Assembly: GCA_025766275.1 (NCBI GenBank)
Contig: JAFKAC010000002.1
Location: 1,488,001 to 1,552,000, forward strand
Origin: Lactarius indigo
Taxonomy: Eukaryota > Basidiomycota > Agaricomycetes > Russulales > Russulaceae
Reading direction: 5' to 3'
DNA: 64,000 nt
Position numbers and translations under genes: made by a program. The notes beneath the pieces are model-generated. The model searched no databases. It had not been told where the DNA came from and saw nothing but the letters and a program-made list of their open reading frames with translations. Below are positions 10,749 to 23,211 of the stretch, piece after piece. Each line of letters begins with the position of its first letter. The first letter of the stretch is position 1.

Positions 10749-13700
10749 TTAGAGCTCCGGTGATCCGGATTCTCGGGCTTTATCTTCAACCTCCCACATC
10801 TTGATCAGCGCCTTTCCCATTGCTCTTCCGAGTGCGCGCGAAAGCGGGACAGGGACAGCATTTCCGATTTGCCGGAGTTGCTATGTGATGAAGACGTGGT
10901 CAGAAGCTAGTTATCACTTGTCTATGATGCGACATTTAATCTCACATCTCGCACGATGGTGCTTGGCCGTTCGCTTACGGACAGGAACTTCCAGGTGTCT
11001 GGAAAGCCCTGCGCCCGAGCGCACTCGCGGACGGTGAGGACTCGCTTTTGCTGTTTCATATCAGATCTCAATATGTGTCTCTGCAGTCAGATAAGCGATG
11101 ACGTACGCTCGGGTGGATCACCGTTGACCCTTGCGAATTGGGAGTCACCACGGTCATCGCCGTGCGAAAATGCCCTCCGCCATCGACGCGAGAGTACCTC
11201 GTGTCTCTCGAAGACGTCTTCGTAGCACCGTCTGTCGGTGGCTTCTTGATCTGCAGCTGTCGGGGCAGAGAGCGCAAGTCTGCGCCGGGCTTAATGGCGA
11301 CGTTGCATACCCGCTCCACGACGATTTCAGAATAGCGTGCGGTATAGTGGAGCTCCACGTCTGCGTCCTCTGCGATACCCCCACGTGCACGGGCCTGGTA
11401 ACGCGTAAGAGGCGCACTCGCGTACGACACGCCATCTGGGTAGCCCGGGAATGGGTCCTCGTCTGTATCGTACCCCGCTTGGAAAGACACCGCTTCGAAG
11501 GCGGGGATGGCAACCGCCGCTCGTCTCTTCACCTGCGTTTTTTCTTCCTGCGTCGCCTTGATAACCACGTGCGGGTTTTTCCTGTCGGAGCGACTGACGT
11601 CGGCGTACAAAACAATTGTGAAGGGGAGAGGTACGTACCAGTCAAATTTCGGCTGCCAAGCGCGATCGCGCGTTATGATGGTCAGAACAAAATTCTAGAT
11701 TACTGACTCGGGTGACTTACCAGGTCTGAAATCGCGTCGTCTACGGTCACGGCGCGGAGAGGCGCGCCGCGATGGGGTCTTTCTGGGTCGCGAGTGACGG
11801 GCTCGAGCCTGAGACCTGTGTCGAGCTGCACGTTCCACTGCGTCGTCTCGAAGTAATGAGTCGGGATTGGGAACTCGGGAAGGGGAATGCCGCGCCGTGC
11901 GCCCCAGATGATGATGCGGCGGCGATTCTGTGGCGACCCGTAGACTCCGGCCTGCAAGACGTTGAAGCGGACCTGATAGCTGTCATGAGGCATCAGTGGG
12001 CGTCCACGCCGAGTGGAAGACGACAACGTACCCAAGAGAAGTCAAGGCACGAAGTATAAACTTGATGATACCGTTCGCGACCACGTCTCCCTCTTGTCGG
12101 CCTGGCTTGTTGATCTGGAGCTTGTGATTGAGGAGGCCGAGCACGTTCTCCAAGAGGAAGAACTTGGGCTTGTAAAACTCTGCGAAGGAGAGCATGTTGC
12201 ACACCAGTGAGTTTCTGCGACGCGCGTGGAATCAGTGCACTGTTGACGCAATGATACTACTTGAATCAAACCTAGGGTCATCGGGGCGCTCGCGTTCGAG
12301 GGTCAGGATATGTTTGAGCGGCAAGTGAGGGCATAGTAGCTCACTGGGTGTCGGTTTGCGTGACTAAACCCTTGACATGGCGGACCTAGAGTTGGTTCAA
12401 TGGCCCGTTCAAGGCTCGTAGAGTTGGAGTGGTGACGACACTGACCTCCACAGATGAGGTCGACTTCACCAGGCTTCGGTAGTGGTGGTAGTGGCCGTCC
12501 GTCGTCAAGGCTCTGTAGAGGGGCCAATTTCTTACCATTGTCGGTCTCAATAGCATGCTCAAGGAGTACGTTGCAATCTTGATTGTATACTTTGGCATGC
12601 TGCTTGTTGTACCTACAAGATAGTTAGCATGTGGAACTAGTAACATGATAATGACATACCAGAAAGTTCTTGCAGCACTGGGTGCATATTCAATGGCCCA
12701 TTTGGTCTCAACAAACCCTGAATCTTCTAGCCCAATTGAGAGACCACCAGCTCCTACACAATGTCAGAAAGGTTACAGTTACAGCAAAGGAAAAAGAACC
12801 TGAGAACAACTCTAGAGCTTGAAGGGGTTGATGACTCTGAACAAACAACTTCTGCTCAGAGATGCTTTCCATATGCTCCTCATAGCATTCCAGACAGTAA
12901 GAATGGGAAGCCAGATCCATCACCCTAAGTTTATTGCAATCTTCAACCCTGATGAATGGTGGGTTAACAGAGCAATCTTGAACATAGAAGTGGTCTTCAT
13001 GACCCAGCCATAAATCTAGATCTTGGATAGGCTGAGGGGTGCTGAACATAACACTTGCCAACTATATTCTTGATAGGAATACTCTCTGTCTTAAGAGTAA
13101 AATAGAGCCTTTTCTAATAAAAATGGAACATTATTAAAACAAGCCTATAGGATTACATACAACATACCTCATCCTTTTGTCTGCTCAGATCAGTACTTGA
13201 TTTATGCCCAATGAGGATCATCATAGTGTTCCAGCTGCCTAATTTGCACCTGAGGAGCTTGATCTGCCTGGTCACTTGTGAAGCTAAGAATTTGGCCAAT
13301 AATATAAGGGGCATCTTCATCTTGCTCATGTAGAGCATAGATAAAGTCAAGTTCATGAAAGCTAGCTCCCAAATAGGAAAAAGCTGCCAAAGGTAAGAGC
13401 TGAGCTTTTGATTTGTTTTTGAGCTGTCTGAGAGTCACAAATGGCACAAGCACAAGGGGATATTGTGGGAGGTGTCTGAGCAGCCTCTATAAAAGCACCT
13501 AGATCTTCATCCCAAATTAAGCCACTTGAACAAGAGGATCAGAAAAATGGTAAAACAATATAGTATAATTGTCTCTTACCTGCAAAAAAACCTATTAAAC
13601 CCATCCTCAGGAGGTTCCTTCTCATCAGGGGCTAGCCAGTGTAAATTGCACTTTTGGATAATAGAGGCCAAAGGAACATTGTCACAAGAGTTCATAAGGA

Positions 13701-14572
13701 AAAGCCCATTTGAGTGAGCAGCCTCTTGAAGGAGGGTCTTGGAGCCATGAGCAAGCCACTGTCCATGAAGGAACTGCTGTCCTTTTCTTTCAAAAAGGTA
13801 GCATATCCTTATAAACCTGAATAACAATGAGCTAATATTAGCTTTAAAGGTAAAATTTGAGTCCCATACCAATTTTCTGCAAGAGGATTGATGCTTTGAG
13901 AGCTTGGTGCCTGTGAATTTTTTTGGCGTGTCCTGTCTGGATCTTCACCAGGAAGCACAATGACAACATCACCAGGCTAAGCTGGTCAATATAAATCTTA
14001 GAATAAAAAGTATAGGACATACCTGATACACAGTCCTTCCAATCCTAATAGCACTGTAGACAGAAGGGACCCCAATCCACTTCATGGTTAAAGAGATGCC
14101 ATGAATCTCGGAAAAGCTCAGACAGTGGCTATATGATTTTAGCACCCCTTGTTTAATGGGTCTCATCACCCTAAATTTCTGCTGGAACATGGTCACCGAG
14201 AGATCATATACTCGTGGTGTCACCACAGTCAGTTGAGCCGGAACACTGGGCTTGAGTGCACAGTGAAGCGTAGAGTCCTGGCCAGGAGCGTCAGTCTCAT
14301 CGAAAACTGACCCAGATTCTCACCTTTTCCGAACTTCCAAGTAGTCGATTCTTCCAACTGCCCAAAGGCGGAAGTAAAACCTGCACTTGCGCAGAGGATC
14401 TAAGCTCAAGCTCAAGACTTGGCCCGGGCCCAAAGCGCATCTTCTTTCCTGAGTCACCTATGACGGTACTCTGTACTGAGGCCTGTTCTTTACGCTTGTT
14501 CTTCCGACCATGGGAGCCAGGAGGGGTTGAAGTGATCAGGACAACGGGCTCGAGCCGCGGGACACGCGACAT
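10749..14572 (-). CDS. DNA (cytosine-5) methyltransferase with two BAH domains (DNMT1/DIM-2 type)
   Basis: This enzyme transfers methyl groups from S-adenosylmethionine to cytosine C5 in DNA. Starting at MSRVPRLEPVV (14572), a basic N-terminal linker leads to a first BAH domain (GDVVIVLPGEDPD, then WFIRICYLFERKG and FLMNSCDNVPLASIIQKC) and a second (FHELDFIYALHEQDEDAPYI). The catalytic domain carries motif I LELFSG-AGGLSIGLEDSG across an intron, motif IV GGPPCQGFSHANR with the catalytic Cys, motif VI FFLLENVLGLLNHK, motif VIII GVYGSPQNRRRIIIWG, a target-recognition region with HYTARYSEIVVERV, motif IX RECARAQGFPDTW and motif X QIGNAVPVPLSRALG. The stop is at 10749. More than a dozen short introns are implied. 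One +1 break lies near 14308. The BAH half is strikingly AT-rich. Whether it acts as a maintenance or de novo enzyme cannot be told. Confidence 0.93.
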
Positions 14573-14706
14573 GTGTAGCAACAGGAAGAACAACTTGAAG
14601 AGGGGGCGGAAAGCGTGTGGATCGACGCGACCTGTCACACAAATGTCACACTAAACGCACGAAAATCCTTCAGAAACTCGCAATAAAGCTATGACTTGCA
14701 CCCGCG
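14573..14706. promoter_or_regulatory. Divergent promoter of the DNA methyltransferase and Sfc6-like genes
   Basis: 134 bp separate the two start codons. The region must carry both promoters; no canonical element stands out. Confidence 0.55.
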
Positions 14707-17677
14707 ATGCCGCGCGAGCTACGACCTCGTAAGACGCGCCAAAGATACACAGACTTGTCTATTGACGAAGGGAAGGACGATGATGAACCCGGGCCTTCTC
14801 AACCTCAGTCTACGGTACAAGAGGACAGGGGCGGCGATAGCGACTTCGCTCCACCTGCACCAGAAGAAATAGCGCCCTCCGACGATGGCACCGACAGTCA
14901 AGGTGCAGGGCCCACCTCTGGTTCTAGCTCCGAAGACGACTTGCCAACGCAGCGCTCTAAGAAGAAGGCGTAGCGCAGGTCCGTTCAAATCTACAGGCAA
15001 GTCAAAGGCCAAAGGAAAGGGCAAAGCTACGGGAAAAGGCAAAGATAAGGCCAAGAGTGCTACACTTGTTCCCGCCGCGCCCGCCCGCCAGGCCCACGCG
15101 CTCCCGAACCCGAACGTCCACCACCGCCACCGACCCATCCCGCTCTTCCGTCTTGCAGCTGCGACGCCCGATTCTGCTGCGGCGCTGCGCGTCGAGCGCC
15201 TGCTCCGTGCACCACGGCTTTTTGCGCCGAATGAGCTCGTGCCAACGCTGCCGTATGCGTCTTCGCCCGCGCTCACGCGCAGAGTCGGCAAGGCGTGGGG
15301 TGCGAGCGTTGGCGCGGGGCCCGTGTGGCCCGTCGTGGAGGACCTTGGGTGGTTCAGGGAGTCCACTATAAGGGCCGAGGAAGAGGAGGAAGCTAGGCGG
15401 GAATGTCCTGCTATATGATGAGCGCGCGCGCAGGCCGAGGGTCCATGTACCCTATTGAAGTCCCCCGTAGTGGGGAAGGCGGTATGGCTCCGCTCCCTGC
15501 TTCTACGCGCCGAGTGTGTGTCTCTCCTTCCTGGTTAACCGTGGGCTTCTTTTGACCCCTTTGTCTCAGAGATGGGATCGCGTACTTGCCGACTCAATGC
15601 GCCAGCAGACCACCCGGGTGCCGCCGCCCGCCCTGCCAGTTTCTTGTGACTTTGGCCCATTTGGGGCGCAGACCAACGTCAAGCTCGAGACGCTCCGAGC
15701 GCAGAAACTGTGTAGGGTCACACGCCGCGTTCGAGTACACCTTGGCGCTGAGACTATCTTTTTTTCACTGCAGCGCAGTTTTTGCCTGAGAGCCACGCTC
15801 ATGTGTTCAATGCCGGCGCGTCCGTATGGGGCCTTCGACTGGTGTCCTATCCATCCAGACGACCGACTGCGTAGGTGACTGAATGCCCTGATATGAACGA
15901 ACTGACGACTCGCCAGACTGCGCATACAAATATTACCTTGCCGTCGCGCCGTTCCCTTCGCGTACCCACTCGCCTGGCGTTGGTGTCAAGGTTACTCGTC
16001 CCTCACGCGCTTGCATACAGTTGTGGAGCCTTGGCCCGTCCCCGGGTGTGGAGGAATCCGACGACGACAAGGGTGAAATGCGATGCGAAATGGTGCTATG
16101 TATAGACAGTGGACCAGCCTTCGAGCTCAAATGGTGTCCCTTGCCCTCGCATGATCCCGTATGTTTCATTTACTGTGCAATCAGCCCCCGAAGTCTCGAA
16201 TCTCATGACGAAGTGGTTTGAAGTTGTCGGGGCCGTCTCCCAACCCTCCGAGGAAACTTGGTCTGCTTGCTGGCGTGTTCGAAGACGGCTCCCTGTCGGT
16301 CTACTGTGGTCCCATACCCGCCTGACTTGGCACCTGCACAAGCGTCGACAACAATGACGGACCCCTATCTTCCGTAAGTTGCCAGCTGAATTTTCGCACC
16401 GCCAACAGACTCACTTTCAGTAGTGAAGGCCCCCGAGCCTATACTCCGCATCGAGCACGACGAGGCAGCTTTTTGCACCCTCGACTGGGGGAATAGCGAA
16501 CTGATAGCTGCGGGGCTGGCAAACGGTACCTTATCTCAGTATTCTGGTCGTATAACACTCGGCTCAAGTCATCTCAGGCGCTATTGTCGTCTACAATATC
16601 GGTCGAGCAGTGCGATCTCCCTCTGAGCGTGAGCTCCCAAATAACTTGGTCGTCCGCGCGCGCTAACTGTAATTTATGTCATGCATAGCCATCTTACCGA
16701 TGGGCTATTTTTGTGTACATCAGTCTGCCGTCCGTGCTCTCACATGGGTGCGCGTGCCCGACAGGCATGGAAACGGCCCCACGGTGATTGCCAGCGGAGG
16801 CTACGACGGCCTTCAGTGCCTGACAGGACATTCGAGACCCCGGCGGTCATGTCTTTAACCGTACCCGAGGTAGCGCTCTAAATCGCCCCGCTTCCAAACA
16901 GTCTCCTGACCCCTGCCTTACAGATGCAATCAACAGCATTACATATTCACCGTATTTGAGTGCAGTCGTGACGATTGACCACTGAAAACACGATCAAGTC
17001 TTACTCGGTCTCACCGAGCACGCTCGGGAGAGGGCACGCACTTATGGATCCCAGCGGGCCAGTCTGGGTAAGCCCGCCTTTTTGCTCACGCAGCGAACCA
17101 AGAGTCGTTGCAAAGCTGACGTGCACCGGTCGAGGCAGGACGTGAGCGCATCGGATTACCACCCGCAACTGGCCGTCGGCTCTGCAGATGGCATGTGTTA
17201 TACGACGAACGGCTTACGCGCGAACACGACGCGGAGGCTACGTGGTGAGTCACTTCGCCTCGCCCATCATCATCTCCTCTCCGGCTCCTCCATGTCCACC
17301 CGACTACGTTAATACTGTTCTGTGACATAGCCGTTTCTCGTGCATCGCGTGTACCAGCTAGACTACAGCCGCATCGCGGACCGTTACCGCATGCTGGACC
17401 GCCTCAAGCCGCGCGAGATGGCAGAGCGGCCGGAGGGAGGCGGCGGCGCGTGGCCAGCCTCCGTCGGCGTGCAGCGCGTCGCGTGGCATTGCGGCGCTGG
17501 GTTGGCCTGGTGCGGGCCTGCTGGCGTCCGCGACGGGGTCGGGACTCTGCCGCGTGGACTTGTTGGGAGGGCGTTGGTTCCGGGATAGGGTGCCTTATGA
17601 ACGCGTGGAGGCGGTGCGCATGGAGGAGGACTGTATGGACCTAGGACGAGCCCGAGGACAATGACGACTCGAGTTAG
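14707..17677 (+). CDS. WD40-repeat protein resembling TFIIIC subunit Sfc6/Tfc6
   Basis: The N-terminus MPRELRPRKTRQRY, an acidic stretch and a Lys/Gly tract of about eight KGK-like units precede a conserved segment (RHRPIPLFRLA, LFAPNELVPT, KAWGASVGAGPVWP, EDLGWFRES). WD40 blades follow: SHAHVFNAGASVWG, DWCPIHPDDRL, YLAVAPFPSRTHSPG, ACIQLWSLGPSPG, GEMRCEMVLCIDSGPAFELKW, HYFCVHQSAVRALTWV, TVIASGGYDGL, SDYHPQLAVGSADG and VHRVYQLDYSRIADRYRML. The order fits basidiomycete relatives of the TFIIIC beta-propeller subunit, which binds box B of tRNA genes with its partner; this role is inferred from resemblance. Several +1 breaks (14971, 15416, 15836, 17644) and many introns complicate the model. With the last shift the stop is at 17675-17677. 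Confidence 0.7.
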
Positions 17678-19084
17678 AACCGGATGGTGCGGTTCCATGG
17701 AAACGTGTTCGTGACGCGCAGAAGTTTAGTTTTGGTAGGTCAGTCGATCTGTGCGGAGGTAATCACGGCGTAACTTGGCACGTCTGGGCGAATTAGGTTC
17801 GGCAGACGAGGTGATTGTACTGCCGCACGCTTCCCTAGGGAGTGCCTAGTACCATGGAGCCATTCGCGGACCATCATGCTCTGAGAGCCTGCGAGACATT
17901 GTAATTGTCGCCTGAGCACAGTGGTCAGTGTGTAGGCAGCCATGAACGCGTGTGCTGAAGGTTGCGGTGCTGGCTTGGTCTAACGAGCGCTACAGAAAAA
18001 ATATACATTGGCTCGATATTTGCACAATGCGAGTGTTGAGTGGGAACACGTCATGACAGGTCGGAGGAGAGCCTATTTACTGGACTCCATCATTAATCCC
18101 CAATCTCCTCTGGCGTCGCATTTGCCTTGAGCCCGACGTAGGGCAAGAATATATACGCAAGCCGGGTAGAACGACTCAGACGCAGATGAAGTCAGTGAGA
18201 GCCTTCCCATATTTAGGTACAAGTCGACTACTCAAGCACCCAAGTAAGCACTAGCACCAAACCCCATGAGGTTGAAACTTGATGCTTGATGGCCTTGATG
18301 GGCACCGCGGCATTGACTAGCGTAGCCACAGCGGAGGAGATGTGGACGGTCCTGCAATTTTCACATGTTATCTATAGTACACTTTTTGTTTTTCAATTAT
18401 ATAGCACTTTGCATGAATAGGACGAACAGAACACATAAAATGAAGGGCAAAAACCGGAGTTGTGTCGTGGGATAGCAGGGGCCGTTAGGAGTGATTCATA
18501 TCATTACAGTACGTCATCGTTACGTTACCAAATCATCCTTTCTGGGTATGACTGGTATGACCGTCTGCACACGTGACGTGACGTGGTTGTTTCCCCTCCG
18601 AGTCCTGCATATTCCGACGACCACAGAGGCTAGCTGCTGAGTGTCGCGCTCAGGGGTTTGGCGGAGGACCGGAGAATGAGACATGGAAATTTCTCATTCT
18701 CTCTCCGGTTGCACCTATCATGCCGTACGCATTCCAGAAATTCACACCGCACAGCCACTCAGCGCTTAGCTCCTATCTAAGTTTCGTGTATCCATGATTT
18801 GGGCCATCATGCATCAAGCTTCAAGCATCATACTTTCCTCAGCGGCACTCATACCTCTGCTCTGTATGGCAGGTCATTGTCTCATGAAGCAGCCCACTGC
18901 ACGAGGGCAAGCCAGCCAACTATTGCTCGCGTCTCCGAGAACTCCATTGAGGAGTAGCAGTGCAATCCTACATTCGAATGTTTGTCTCTCTCGTCTACAT
19001 TTCATCATGATTGGGCGCACAATGATGAGGGGTCAGGAGTTTGTTTGGGACTCTTGACCCTTCATTGCGTCCCAGTCCCACCAC
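17678..19084. other. Intergenic, no gene recognised
   Basis: About 1.4 kb with short unrelated frames only. The right end probably holds the regulatory region of the kinase gene. Confidence 0.5.
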
Positions 19085-19086
19085 TG

Positions 19087-19094
19087 TATTTAAG
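19087..19094 (+). promoter_or_regulatory. TATA-like box of the kinase gene
   Basis: TATTTAAG lies 167 bp before the kinase start codon. A CA-rich pyrimidine tract follows (around 19140-19190), as is usual for fungal 5' leaders. Confidence 0.45.
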
Positions 19095-19260
19095 AGCCCA
19101 GCTTTCAATGCACAACCCATCAAACAACTTATCCACGACCACCCACCATCTTCTGATCACAACTCTTTTAACAACCCACACCCACCCGCGCAAGTCGCTT
19201 TCTAGACGGCTGAGTTCCAAGTAATTGGGGCTTAGCTGTCTCAGAACCCCACCAACACCC

Positions 19261-20541
19261 ATGCCTTCTTATCCTGCGTCTGCGTCCCAGTACGTGGGAC
19301 AGACAATCGATAATGGTGCCCTTAGGATCGAGTCCATCCTCGGCGCGGGGTCATTCGGCACTGTCTACCGCGCTGTCGACACCCGCACCGGTGTGCACTA
19401 CGCCGTGAAGCGCGTCAAGATGGAGGGCCCCGAGTTACATCATACCCGCGAGAGACAGCTCCATGCTCGTGTCTCGTCCCACCCCCACGTGCTCACCCTC
19501 CACCACGAGTTCCACGAAGGCCGCTACGCCTTCTACGTGTACGACCTTTGCGCCGGCGACCTTCACTCGGTCATAAGGAAGGTCGCGTTCTTCCGCGAGG
19601 ACGAACTCATCAAGCGCGTCTTCGTCCAAATCATCGACGCGCTCGAGTACTGCCACGCACGTGGTGTCTATCACCGGGACCTCAAACCGGAGAACATCCT
19701 CGTGTCTGCGCAAAGCGGGGACATTGACGTCTTCGTCGCCGACTTTGGTCTTGCTACCACGAGCAAGATGACGGCATCGTCGTGCGGAACGCCGTGTTTC
19801 ATGAGCCCAGGTATGCGTCCTCTCTGCGTTTCCGCCTCCACCAACTAAACCGCCATCTTTGTCACAGAGTCACTGGTTCCGCGCCACCAGCCCTACTCTA
19901 CCGTCCACGGAGATATCTGGGCACTCGGTTGCATCCTCGCCGAGATGATCGCCAGTGCGCGACCCTGGTCGGTGGCTACCCCAGAGGACAACGACTACAG
20001 CGACTACTTGATGGATCGTGCTGTCCTATTCGACATCCTCCCCGTCTCGCACTCCGCATACCTACTCCTTCGCAAAATATTCTCTACCAAGCCAGAGTGT
20101 CGGCCGTCACTCGCCGCGATCCGCGCAGAGGTGCTCGCGTTGGACACCTTCTTTCTCACCGACGCGGAGGCGGCGGAGTGTGGATGGGCCGATCGTCTGG
20201 AGAAGCAGATGATGCGGAAGATGCGCGCATGCGGAGCCGTTGCTGTCGCGCCGACAACTTTACCGGACACCACCTCGTCTTCTGGGCCATTCGAGAATTG
20301 CAGCTTGGGGTCGTCGTCGGGGTCGTGCTACTCCACCGGTTCATCATCCTCGGCATTTGATTCGAGCTCAGCCGAGTCGAGCGAATTGCCTGCGACGCCA
20401 CCTGCTCCGATGGCAGATGTTATACGTACCTATGGACAAGACCAGCCACGTGGTGCTGGCCCCGCGCGCAGCCGCAGCCTCAGTCTGTTTGACATCTCCT
20501 TGAAGGACTTTTTCAAAAATATATATTACGATACGATATGA
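19261..20541 (+). CDS. Serine/threonine protein kinase, Ran1/Sks1/Ksp1-like
   Basis: Two exons (19261-19810, 19868-20541) with a GT-AG intron give an unbroken 407-residue protein. Kinase features in order: Gly-rich loop GAGSFGTVY, VAIK-type lysine in YAVKRV, HRD loop VYHRDLKPEN, DFG loop VADFGLAT, activation segment SSCGTPCFMSPES, then DIWALGCILAEM and the C-lobe Arg in CRPSL. The C-terminal 130 residues are Ser-rich and disordered. The HARGVYHRDLKPEN and DVFVADFGLAT context resembles the fungal Ran1/Sks1/Vhs1 group, linked in yeasts to nutrient and cell-cycle decisions, but the subgroup is uncertain. The last codons and the stop lie inside a pentanucleotide microsatellite. Confidence 0.9.
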
Positions 20542-20560
20542 TACGATACGATACGATACT
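20527..20560. repeat. GATAC pentanucleotide microsatellite overlapping the kinase stop codon
   Basis: Seven near-perfect TACGA/GATAC units, one changed to GATAT, extend across the last codons of the kinase. The changed unit makes the TGA stop at 20539-20541. Confidence 0.9.
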
Positions 20561-21991
20561 ATGGACCCTATTACGATACGTTACGCTAATTTATTGGCAT
20601 AATTTATTATCAAAACGGACATCATATATACGATACCATAATGTCACTGGAAGTTTAGTCAGATTGAAATTGCGTCGAAGTTGTAATGCGTCTCGATTCC
20701 AATTCTGTTTGTTGGCCTGCATCAAAAGCGTGCCTAGAACTTTCTCGGTGACCTAATTCAATGATCTTACAGTGACCTTACGATAATGAGAGGATTGTGA
20801 GAAGGGGATCTTACTCTTTTTAGAGGACGAAAGTGAACAGGAACGCAAAGTCGAGAACGCGTTTTATAAAACATTTGTCGCCACATCATGCACCATGCAT
20901 CTGCATCAAGAGCCACGTACATATCCAAATGCAGTTCAAATGTAGCTTACTCGCCTTGGTGCTCACTGTTCGGTACAAGGTCCGGTAATCAGTATCGCAA
21001 GCGTCGATCAGTGCTCGGCGCTCAGCGCTCAGCGTTTAACCTTCGACGATATCAACATAGTGATCCCCCGTGACTGCCATCGGCATTCCGTAGGGTACAA
21101 ACACGGCGGTGGCCATGGAAAAGTATCGATGAAGGTTCGCCCCGCGCGGCCTTGCCGCGGGTGGGCCCACTTTTGTAATGTGCACGTCGCCAAGTACTGG
21201 CACGTCGCGGACTCAAGCGCGGACTAATAGAAATCTCGGGCTGAGCGCTGAGCCGCTATCCACAAACATTAATGCTTCTTCTCGGTCTCAAATTCACGTG
21301 GTTTTCATAGTACCCATTGTTTAACACGGCTTTGTTTTACATACAGTACATCGCTGTGGGTGAGGTTTTAATTTGGGGGCGTCGACTGTAAATGGAAGTC
21401 ACGTGTCAAGTCTTTCAGATTTTTCGCGAACATTGGATTGAGGGTTAAACTAGAGCCCTTTGTAAGTAAAAGTAAAAACCTATTGTAAAATACATTCGAC
21501 CATTGGTAAGACGTTTGGGAACTCGGAGACGACGTTGATAAGACATTCAGACACTCGGGCACGACACCGAAATAGAAGAAGTCGCACAGCGACTCGCGCT
21601 TGCCTCTTGTTTGAGGCTACAATTCGTCCTTCAGACGAAAATAGCAACGCGCGCGAAAAACTGAGAAATAGAGGCCATCAGAAGATACATACATGTTATC
21701 GTAGCCACAATTCGCAACAGCACAATCTGAAAGGCATAGAATCATGTGGAAAGAACACAAGTAGCCGGAACCGAAACATACATGCCCCTAAGGGGCGCCC
21801 AAAAATTTTGTGCGTGGACTTCTGCGAAAACAAGTCCCGAGGCGCGACGTGGTACGGGTGCACGTGACCGCGTCTACGCCTCTGACGGAACAACGTCCGC
21901 CACGCAGGTAACTCCGCTGCCCTTTCCGGTCGACCCCCGAGAGTATTTTGTAAGTGGTCATGGTTACGGGGTCGAAAGCGATAGAATCGAC
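20561..21991. other. No intact gene; probable remains of the downstream part of a retroelement
   Basis: No known protein is visible. On the minus strand 21750-21990 continues the second gag element past its stop with a short open stretch (FDPVTMTTYKILSG) that may be eroded gag-pol linker. No second copy of the LTR at 23212-23699 was found. Confidence 0.4.
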
Positions 21992-23059
21992 TCAAGGGAG
22001 GGGAGCTTGCGGCATGCGGGATGGACAATTTCGAGAAATATGTCCCTGCTCGCTGCAGCGGAAGCAAAGTCCTTCGGCGAGATATTTTTCTTTGTCTTGC
22101 TCCGCGGCACCTCTCTGCTTGACGCTGACGACCGTTGCGTATTTGTGATGCCTTGAACTTACCTGTGCTCGCTGGTTTCCGCGATTACGCGTCCAAAATA
22201 TCTTGTCATCTTCATTGTCCACTTTGGCCATTTTCCTGTCACTCCGGAGCGAATCGAAGTGGTCGGCGTTTGCTTGGTGGCGGCGTGCCGAGGCACACCA
22301 CTCTTTGAATGTATTATTTGACCAACCATTTGGTGACAGTAGGCATTTCTTCATGAGAGGTCTCGGTAACCCCTCTTGAAACATTTCCAGTGTGAAAGGA
22401 GAATCGAGGGGGAGTAGGGCGAGGTCGGCTAGGTTTGTGAAGGTTCCGATATATTCATCTACATTCCCATCTTCCATTTTGAGTTTCTTGAGATCGGCCT
22501 TCGCACGCCGCACTTCTGAGCGATACGTGAAGGATTCGAGGAAAGCCTGTCGAAACGTTGTCCATGGGTCGGCGACCTCACTGCGTTTGTGTACTTGCTC
22601 CATTAGCCAATGTATTTGGCTATCAACCCAGTAGTCAACTCTTGGTCCATGGATCCAGGAGAGCGTGATCCCGACTTTGAGGAGGGGATCTTTTACCGCA
22701 GTGAACTGTTGATCCACAAAGAAATGGAGTTCGACTCTGTTGAACCAGCGGCGTGCTGCCCCTCCATTCCCATCAAATATTGGCGGCCTGGTACCTGCGA
22801 TCTCCGTATGTGTGGTGGGTCTTGTAGGTATTGGCATCATGAGAGGGGCAAGTCCTCCTGCCCCTGGTGGGTTTCCGGGAGTTCCTGACTGCTGCACGGG
22901 TGACTCCTGAGAACTTCTTGATACCGCGATCGCTGATGGTGTGGGTGTCGTTGTAGAAGATCGGGAAAAGGATATATTGGAATCTCCGAATTGAATGTTC
23001 AGATCTTCCGTAGACGTTGACATCGCGTTGGCACAGATAGCTGACATGTCTCGCGACAT
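21992..23059 (-). mobile_element. Gag protein of a second Ty3/gypsy-type LTR element, pol absent
   Basis: One frame of 355 codons from the ATG at 23059. A Ser/Thr/Pro-rich N-terminus is followed by a gag core (RPPIFDGNGGAARRWFNRVE, DPWTTFRQAFLESF, YIGTFTNLADLALLPLD, FQEGLPRPLMKKCL) and a C-terminal zinc knuckle CFRCSEQGHISRNC (CX2CX4HX4C). The protein would coat element RNA. No protease, reverse transcriptase or integrase motif follows within about 1.4 kb on the coding strand, so this is either a 3'-truncated copy or a gag-only (TR-GAG type) element. The open frame, unlike that at 1-1173, has no internal stop. Confidence 0.88.
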
Positions 23060-23211
23060 TGCCGAGAGTGGTTTAAAGATGGTTGGGTTTAGCGCACGGC
23101 AATGTGCTCGTTGCTAAGATCGTTCGTTCGGTTCCGCGGGGCGATACCCTTTGAAACGCTCCCGGCCGGAAGGAAGTCGTTCAGACTTCGTACCAACGAC
23201 CGTCTTGATGC

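Noticed and set aside
21746..22156. Plus-strand frame of 136 codons opposite gag
   Set aside because: Shadow of the retroelement, without any recognisable domain.
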